DNA of 64,000 nt from NCBI GenBank assembly GCA_035048495.1, contig CM068553.1, forward strand, positions 13,579,190 through 13,643,189. Direction: 5' to 3'. This DNA comes from Euptelea pleiosperma (taxonomy: Eukaryota; Streptophyta; Magnoliopsida; Ranunculales; Eupteleaceae). The translations under genes and the position numbers were made by a program. Positions 57,801-64,000 of this stretch are shown one piece after another (the first letter of the stretch is position 1; every line of letters starts with the position of its first letter). A model generated the notes under the pieces. The model was not told the DNA's origin, ran no database searches, and worked only from the letters and a program-made list of their open reading frames with translations.

Positions 57801-60800
57801 AAGATGGTATCAATTCATAAAAGCAAGTCCATCGATCAGATTCAGAGGATTCCATGCCTCAAGGCTCAAGAGAACTTCCTTTGAGACCCACCAACAAGCA
57901 AGCATCTTCATAACAGCTCGATGCGTCTCTCACTCATCCCCTAGTTCATAAATTCCAGTGCTTTTGATACGAGTTTTACATCCACACACAGTAAAAAAAT
58001 CTTCGTTTAAAACCTGACTTTTTGGAAGGAAAAAAAAAAACTCATATTCTGAGAAAACATTTCAAACCACGACGTTTCCCAAACATCGCGAAAAAAATAT
58101 GAAATATTCAATAATCCGAAACAACCCCGTAATTAACAAATCTCATGAATTAAACTCATTCTTTTTTTAAAAAATTAGAAAATATTTTTTATTTATAATA
58201 CATGTCGCCTATCTTGTATTTATAAATATATTTTTAGAAAAGATTAAAAGATTCCTATGCATTTAGAGACCTTGATAAATGAGAAATTTGTTTTGGAAAT
58301 TATTAATGTTGCTTATATTACTTAGACTTAAAGGAAACATCATATAGTTTCAATTCTATTATACTTATATTACTACCCAGTCTATATTACATCATCGGCG
58401 TATGCACATATATCATATATGTATGCGTTTTTTTGAGTACGTAAGTTTGGACTAAAAAAGTATTAAACCCGAAGTCCTCATTTATTGATTTTTGGACATT
58501 CTCATCTTTTTTATCACTTTTTTTAATCCAAATCATTTTAAACTCACATTTTTTAATGAGCGAAATTTTGCCGCTTCACAATTTGCTAACTAGGTCACAC
58601 ACACACCACACATCAAACTTCATTTCAAGAATGACTAGTGTTCAAGAAACCACAAAGGAACATATTAGGTATATGAGATTCATACGAGTGAAAAGATGAG
58701 ATTCAGCTTACAGGAATGATTAGCTTTTGCCCTCCACGATGGAATTCAATTTTCCAAAAGATTCCCTGCCAATATACGGAAAAAAAGGATATTATAAACT
58801 CACTGTACAAATAAAATTAACATCCACCCTTCAACAAGTAATTAACAGTAACAGTTCAAAGCCATTTAAAACAAGTATGCATCCACAGCTAACAAATAAT
58901 TCCATTTTACTTGAGAAAAAAGTATACAATTGTAGGGGAGAGAATTCTCAATTTACACCGTTTTTGCTAACAAGTCCGCCGTCTCATTTGCATCCCTTAG
59001 CATGTGAGAGAAGAGAGTGTCCATCCCCTCACCAACTCCCTAAAATGGTCTGTCACATTTGCCAATCTCCATGGGCTATTCCCTATACTTCCAGCCCATT
59101 CAATGGGGTCAGAGGAATCACATTCAACTTTTTTTTGATAAGTCAGTATAATCCATTAAACGGGGAAAGATTCCCAAAAAGATACAAAAGGCAAAAGCTT
59201 CCTCCTTACAAAGGAGGCAGTTCCTCAAGAAGTTTGTCCCATCTATATACAAAGGTTTCGAAAAAGCACCCTCTAAAAAGAGGGGAAGCAGAGGACCATA
59301 GAAACAGATAAGCTTTGACATACAAGACCATTTGGGGGATCCCTGCCTCTTTCCCTTCAAAAATCCTGCGGTTTCTTTCTTTCTAAATCGCCCACAAAAC
59401 CGCAAAAAGGAAGAAACTGCCAAAGGAGCCGACTTTTTCCAACCACCAAATCAAGTGCCACTCCTTGGAATAAGCCGCCCACCTGCTGAGGGCGCACAAA
59501 GGGGATCCCAAATAGACCCAAGAAAGGCTGCCAAAGGTCGGAAGTGAAACTACTGTAAAGAAACAAGTGATTCCCTTAACAAGCTACTTAAGCTTCATTA
59601 CAAGTATAGGACCATAGATTTCTCAGCGATCAATCCAGGACCTGGAAAACTTTGGGGGCTACGGGCAAAATAGAACTTTAACCAACCAAATTCCTGTCTT
59701 TTTCCATACTAGATTCACCTTATCCAATGATCTTCCACCATAAAGAAATGTATCCCTAATCGCTCATCAAATCTGCCACCTTGACCTCCCAAAATTCCTT
59801 CAATTTACGAACCCAATTTACTATTAACTCCATATTGTGCTGCGAATTTCTGGGACTCGCTAAGATTTGTCCTTAGCAACTGGAACTGTGGAGAGGGGCA
59901 AACAGTCCCACTCCCAAATTGCGAATTTGCGGTTTGAGTGCGATTCTGCCACCAAACCGTGACCCCTTTTTTTTTTCTGATAAGTACCATGACCCCATGT
60001 TTTGGAGACCGTGCTCCCAACTGTTTGAGAGTGTGATTCCATTGGTGGATTGCTCTGTGATACTCATTAAATGCTATTTTATCTATTGTCCAATATAATC
60101 TCCCTTATCCTCTCCACCTTTTTCTCTCATCTTTATGAGATTTCAAAAAAAAAAACTCTCTGAGTTCCCAAATTCCAACTTATCCTCTTCACTCTCTTGC
60201 ACAGTTTTTTTGTACACCTCCCTCATCGGGGAGCTCTCCAAAAAAGCCACATGTCACACTCTTTCAGGCCCACTGCCCAATTGATGTTTGACCCACCCTT
60301 TGGTGGACATACAGAAAATCAGCCTTATTGGTGATTTTCATCCATTAGACTCAAGGATCTAAAAATTATTGCAAATCTAATGGCTAGGAAACACCCAAGA
60401 AATATGCTCGAACCCAACAGCTAGAAATCACCAATCACCTTGAGGTGGAAATCTTAAAACACTGAGTATGATACACCATTGACCATTCACACTAAAATAG
60501 AAATCCGTAGACAACTATCAAATTAACGACTTATTTTGCATGAAATTTAGGTTTGATCGCCTGAAGGAAGGGTTTGAGCTTCCAAAAGAAGCATTAACAT
60601 AAAATTACATTATAATCGTTCTGTGCATCCACAGCATTAAATTTTAAGCTGACGGAATTGCATATCAAGAATTCTAGATTATCAGAGACATGCCTCATTT
60701 TGAAATTTTGAGAATATCGATTTCCACAAATATATACTACAGAAGGCAAGAAAACAGCCAACTGTATAAGTGGGTTTTATGAGAGAAACGGAAACTTAGC

Positions 60801-62238
60801 ATAACAGTAAATGAATAAAGAACATAAACTCATATTTCATAGATATCTGGAGTCACCTGAATCCCTATCGAATAAAGCATCCGCATGGAGCTGAACTCAG
60901 ATAATTTCCTTCCACCCCCAATTTCAAACTCGAGGGCAGTGCTGCAAAATTGATATCAAAAGTAAGTGAAAAGGTAAATGCTTTAAAAAAAATGAGCAAA
61001 AATTTCCTGCTCTATCATGTTTATACAACAAAGCCTCCAAAGAGTCTCTAGAAATCCACAGTAGGTACAAATGATGAAAGCAAGAGATTTCAAGAGGAAC
61101 AATAAATGAGTTATTTCACTATAGTACAAAAGATGACAATGTAAGAATGTGTTGAAGCAACGGCATTTTAGTACATGCACATGAAGTCTATGAAGAACAT
61201 TACCATTCATCTATAGATAAAAGCCATCAGCTCAATGTAGAGGGGAATAGAATCTATGTTACCCATATACAGAATTTACACTTAAAAAGGAAGTATTTCA
61301 AATGGATACGGCACACATTTGAAATATCTGGGTATCATGTAAAAAAAGAAAAATAAAAGAACTCTAACCCAGGAATGTCTACAAAGTAACCAAGGACCTT
61401 TTCAACATTGTCAGACTGAAAGGAAGTCTCAAGCTCGGTCTCACAATTCCCTTGTACCATTGTTAAGGGTACCTTTTCCATGATTGTGTCAATGCCTTCA
61501 CGATGAGTTTTCATATTCCATCATTCTCCTCTAAAACCCCACCATACAGGGTGGGGTGAAGAAGAAGCAACACATAGTTTCCTCCCAAGGCCAAATAATT
61601 CGGCACTGAAAACTTTAACCCCAAACTCAAAAATCCAGTTCACTTGAAATGCCAAAAAAGCACATTTTTAGATTGAAAATTTCCTAAATAAAATTTCAAA
61701 AAATAATGACAAAAAAATGTGAGTCATACTAGGTACTATCATAGGTATGGTAATACTAGAACTACCTAATGGTTCGCTTGCGTATATTATGGGCACATAT
61801 GGGGTAGTATGGTCCTCTACCATACAAGGATCACATATTCCTCTCAATCAAAGATATCCATATTACAGGCCCCACCTAGAAGATTTGCTAGACCAAAATT
61901 AACCCAATCGGATTAACTAACAACCCACATGTTATACCATTTTGGGTGGTCAGAAATACAAAGGACCAAATAAGAAAATAATACATTTTTTTCATATTAC
62001 AATTTTTCCAAATGTTAGGTATTGTCTCGCCGAGATGAACCCAGACAAACCCGGAACATTCAAAAATTTCGGTATTTTCCTAATGTTTCATTCCAAACCA
62101 TAAAAAATTCCACAATGTCTCGGCCGAGACAAAACGAAACGAAACAAACCTTCCAATTCTCGCTGCAATTCGACCATGAGACTTCGAGGAGAAGTGGCGA
62201 GTATAATGAGCTGATGCCCCAAAAGAACTTGTCCCGAA
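51833..62238 (-). CDS. DNAJC11: DNAJC11/OWL1-type J-protein, 3' part (8 exons; J domain outside window)
   Basis: Exons from 5' to 3' on the minus strand: 62238-62150, 60941-60857, 58765-58712, 55854-55774, 54702-54625, 52712-52473, 52084-51977, 51889-51833 (stop TGA). They sum to 792 nt, 263 codons plus stop, with all phases agreeing. Order of motifs: [71 protein letters not shown] (weak hydrophobic segment), [13 protein letters not shown] with a charged helix, [39 protein letters not shown] and [20 protein letters not shown], with the C-terminus ...LIPQEGHRI. This is the beta-barrel-like and DUF3395 part of DNAJC11. The animal protein is mitochondrial; Arabidopsis OWL1 (At2g35720) is linked to very-low-fluence light responses. 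The 5' exons, including the J domain, are beyond position 64000. Confidence 0.92.
53590..53792. mobile_element. hAT-like MITE in DNAJC11 intron
   Basis: The ends CATGATTCAAAGTATTGG and CGTGTACTTTGAACCATG are inverted repeats. Flanks CTGTTATG (53582-53589) and CTGTTACG (53793-53800) match at 7 of 8. The interior is rich in GATACCGATACG and TTTCGTCCGAAACC. Confidence 0.75.
55855..58711 (-). other. DNAJC11 intron, no gene seen
   Basis: It contains a 37-bp tandem duplication (TATCTTTGTGCTATTGGACA at 57345 and 57382) and a poly(T) insertion at 57460. The 122-codon plus-strand frame at 57081-57449 runs through the duplication and has no recognisable domain. Confidence 0.45.
57446..57490 (-). mobile_element. 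Ultra-short poly(T) retroinsertion, imperfect duplication
   Basis: TTAGGATAACTTTG (57446-57459) and TTAGGATAGCTTTC (57476-57489) flank a poly(T) insert ending TATGG. The two flanks differ at two positions, so the event is older than the others of this kind. Confidence 0.5.
59131..59640 (-). mobile_element. LINE 3' end in DNAJC11 intron
   Basis: The T run at 59130-59137 followed by GATAAGTC is the reverse of a GACTTATCAAAAA tail, like the LINE at 2768. Minus-strand frames read [16 protein letters not shown] text from the C-terminal tail of plant L1 ORF2, with frame breaks. No target-site duplication was found. Confidence 0.6.
59850..60055 (+). repeat. Copy 2 of the dispersed repeat seen at 20760-20890
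   Basis: It contains AACAGTCCCACTCCCAAA, GCGGTTTGAGTGCGATTC, CCACCAAACCGTGACC and GACCGTGCTCCCAAC in the same order as copy 1. It is split by the poly(T) insertion at 59967-59985. Confidence 0.5.
59956..59996 (-). mobile_element. Ultra-short L1 3'-end insertion (19 nt) with 11-bp duplication
   Basis: ACCGTGACCCC (59956-59966) and ACCATGACCCC (59986-59996) flank a 19-nt insert that on the minus strand reads ACTTATCAG plus poly(A). This is the same 3' terminus as the L1 copies at 2768 and 59131. Confidence 0.7.
60240..60470. mobile_element. Degraded fold-back MITE of the GATGTTTGG family
   Basis: The left arm (AGCCACATGTCACACTC, TTGATGTTTGACCCACCC, GTGGACATACAGAAAATCAG) is followed by an inverted AGAAATCACCAATCACC-type arm. 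The right end is missing. Confidence 0.5.
61255..61345. mobile_element. Single end of the GGATACGGCAC MITE family
   Basis: TTTACACTTAAAAAGGAAGT through GGATACGGCACACATTTG to GGGTATCATG parallels 16765-16835 in the PRMT7 intron, ending in the GGTATCATAG-type terminus. Confidence 0.45.
61363..61512 (-). other. Unassigned open stretch inside a DNAJC11 intron
   Basis: The minus strand is open for about 50 codons, with an ordinary protein-like composition ([14 protein letters not shown], then [17 protein letters not shown]). It belongs to no known DNAJC11 segment, and a stop precedes it. It may be a transposon-captured exon or chance. Confidence 0.25.
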
Positions 62239-62498
62239 CTGCAAAAGATTGAGTATGCTTGAATCAAACCAAACATAAACAATTCCATAACAGACCAGCA
62301 TACATGTGGAAAAGCAAAAGAAAATAATGATCAAAGAAATTGTACTGTCTTGTTTACAGAACCACCAAGTAATCAACCTATACTTTCACCTCCATTTCAA
62401 GTAATTTGTAATTCTTACATTGTTCATAATGCAAAGTAAAACAGTGAGGTAACTAATACCACTTTTGCACCACATTTTCAACATTATGAAAGCTAGAA

Positions 62499-62765
62499 TT
62501 TTCCTATGTTATTACGTCGCCACATAGTTGGGATAAGGCTTATAATGATGATGATATCAAGTCACCATGGCTGCTGTTCTGAACCATGTAAATTTCATTT
62601 ATCATAAATATGACTCAACACACATTTCATAGAATTTACCTACACTATTAAGTCAACGTATAGTTGGGATAAGGCTTATAATGATGATGATATTGAGTCA
62701 CCACGATTGCTGTTCTGAACCATGTAAATTTCATTTATTATAACTATGACTAACACATGCCTTAC
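62499..62765 (+). repeat. ~133-bp tandem duplication
   Basis: Two adjacent copies share ATAGTTGGGATAAGGCTTAT, AATGATGATGATAT and CTGTTCTGAACCATGTAAAT at a spacing of about 132 bp. The AAGCCTTATCCCAACTA text (minus strand) resembles the 3' part of some plant SINEs, but the identification is weak. Confidence 0.6.
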
Positions 62766-64000
62766 ATGGTAAGAATGATACTGAACCACAGTATCAATCT
62801 AAATGAGTAACCAAATTTAAGCACAAAGGAGACACACCAAAACCACAGATTCACAGAAGTGCCTTTTAATGGTAAATATCAATACCCTTATGCATTTAAA
62901 ACTGGATAAAGAAGAAAGAAGGGAGGAAAACTGAGAGACAAAAAAGTGATGGGAGAAAGGAGAAATAAATGGATGCAACCCAAGCAACAATAAAACCTAA
63001 AGGATTAAAGCACGCTCCCAGGGAAGAATAAACCTAAAAGAAATTTCAATTGACAAAATTAAAAAGAGGATTGAAGTTGCACCCTTGTAATGAAATTTAT
63101 TTACTGTTACACCCTCATGTGCATGTACACCCTCATGATCATTATTTTACTACACTTATTAGTTCTTAAACCACTCAATCAGGGTATTTTAATTTTTCTG
63201 TTCACTCCTATTAGATGTGTGGATTCAGGGGGAAGGTACATGGTTGACATTTCCATGAACATTTGCTAACAAGGATTGGTAGTAAAGAGTTACACATAAA
63301 GCCTATAATACAAAATATTAAGAGAATAGTTCACCAAAAGTGTCGACTCAGATGAACAATACTAAACTCAAAAAGACAAATGCAACAAAGATGCCAAATC
63401 ACTTCCCTACACTAAGAAATGCCATCATGGCCTGTACCAAGACAAATCCAAAAATTAGATAAGTTGCTTGAACACAGTTACACACCTCTAGCTTCTGACC
63501 CAAATGTGATACCAAGTAAATCTATTAGAGCCATCCTCATTTTTCTCCAAGCAAATACAAAATGTATTACAAGAAAAGAAGCTAATGACCAATTCCAATG
63601 AACAAGGATCACCTAGATACACCTTCTTTGGCCAATGAATCAGCATCTTCTTTTGCACTTCTAGGTTTGGGTTATGTACATCATTTTTATCCCACAAATA
63701 TGTTTATCAAGAATATTAGCAGATCTACAAAGACACTGTAAACCCAGACCAAGTGATTAAATTCTTGAGTCACCTTCAACCACTAATGAGCACATAAAAA
63801 AGTGAAAAATAGAAAATCTTCATGCCTTCAAGGGAAGCCCTCACTGCTACAATAGAAGCACTATAAAAGGTGAGCTCAATACTACCTCTTCTGACTTTTC
63901 CAACTTAGGTGCCACTTTATCTTTTGGAACTTTATTTTTAACAATTACAAGGTAACTTGCTTCAAAGTCACCATACGATAGGGTAGGATTGGAAATCCCT
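62766..64000 (-). other. Right-edge stretch, probably DNAJC11 intron
   Basis: No DNAJC11 exon was found here, and the next upstream exon must lie beyond the window. At 63875-64000 the minus strand holds an open, protein-like run (SNPTLSYGDFEASYLVIV, then KNKVPKDKVAPKLEKSEE) before a possible GTAGTA donor. I could not assign it to any family. Confidence 0.35.

Noticed and set aside
58727..59311. 194-codon plus-strand frame
   Set aside because: It overlaps a DNAJC11 exon and a LINE 3' end on the other strand; no protein-like motif.

Overview
The window looks like nuclear DNA of a flowering plant. It is AT-rich and carries two recognisable, intron-split, conserved protein genes. Almost everything else is plant transposable-element debris: Ty1/copia and other LTR remnants, L1-type LINE 3' ends, hAT and Mutator-like MITEs. 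The repeat style suggests a large-genome angiosperm, but I cannot name the species.

Region 1 (1-25161, + strand) is the 3' two-thirds of PRMT7, a protein arginine methyltransferase. Eleven coding exons (447 to 25161) join into one open frame of 514 codons plus stop; the 5' exons lie left of the window. Two introns are very large (8.3 kb and 9.9 kb) and full of transposons: a LINE, a copia pol fragment, several hAT elements, and an LTR retroelement at about 12991-20553 that has gag and an env-like region but no visible pol.

Region 2 (25162-51480) is 26 kb of intergenic, repeat-rich DNA. Its centrepiece is an inverted duplication (arms about 32218-34080 and 36030-39388). Each arm carries a small multi-pass membrane-protein gene (32849-33376 + and 37618-38178 -), arranged tail to tail. 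Later L1, MITE and hAT insertions differ between the arms, so each arm shows the other's empty site. Further right are several MITEs with readable target-site duplications, a fold-back Mutator-like element (44098-44985) and a 21-bp minisatellite of about 1 kb (47060-48055).

Region 3 (51480-64000, - strand) is the 3' part of a DNAJC11/OWL1-type J-protein gene. Eight exons between 62238 and 51833 give 263 codons plus stop; the J domain itself lies beyond the right edge. PRMT7 and the DNAJC11 gene converge on the intergenic repeat block.

No rRNA, tRNA, CRISPR or prokaryotic features were seen. Both conserved genes lack their 5' ends here, so no promoter can be called. Exon borders were set by hand from GT/AG sites, reading phase and remembered family sequence, and have not been checked against transcripts.
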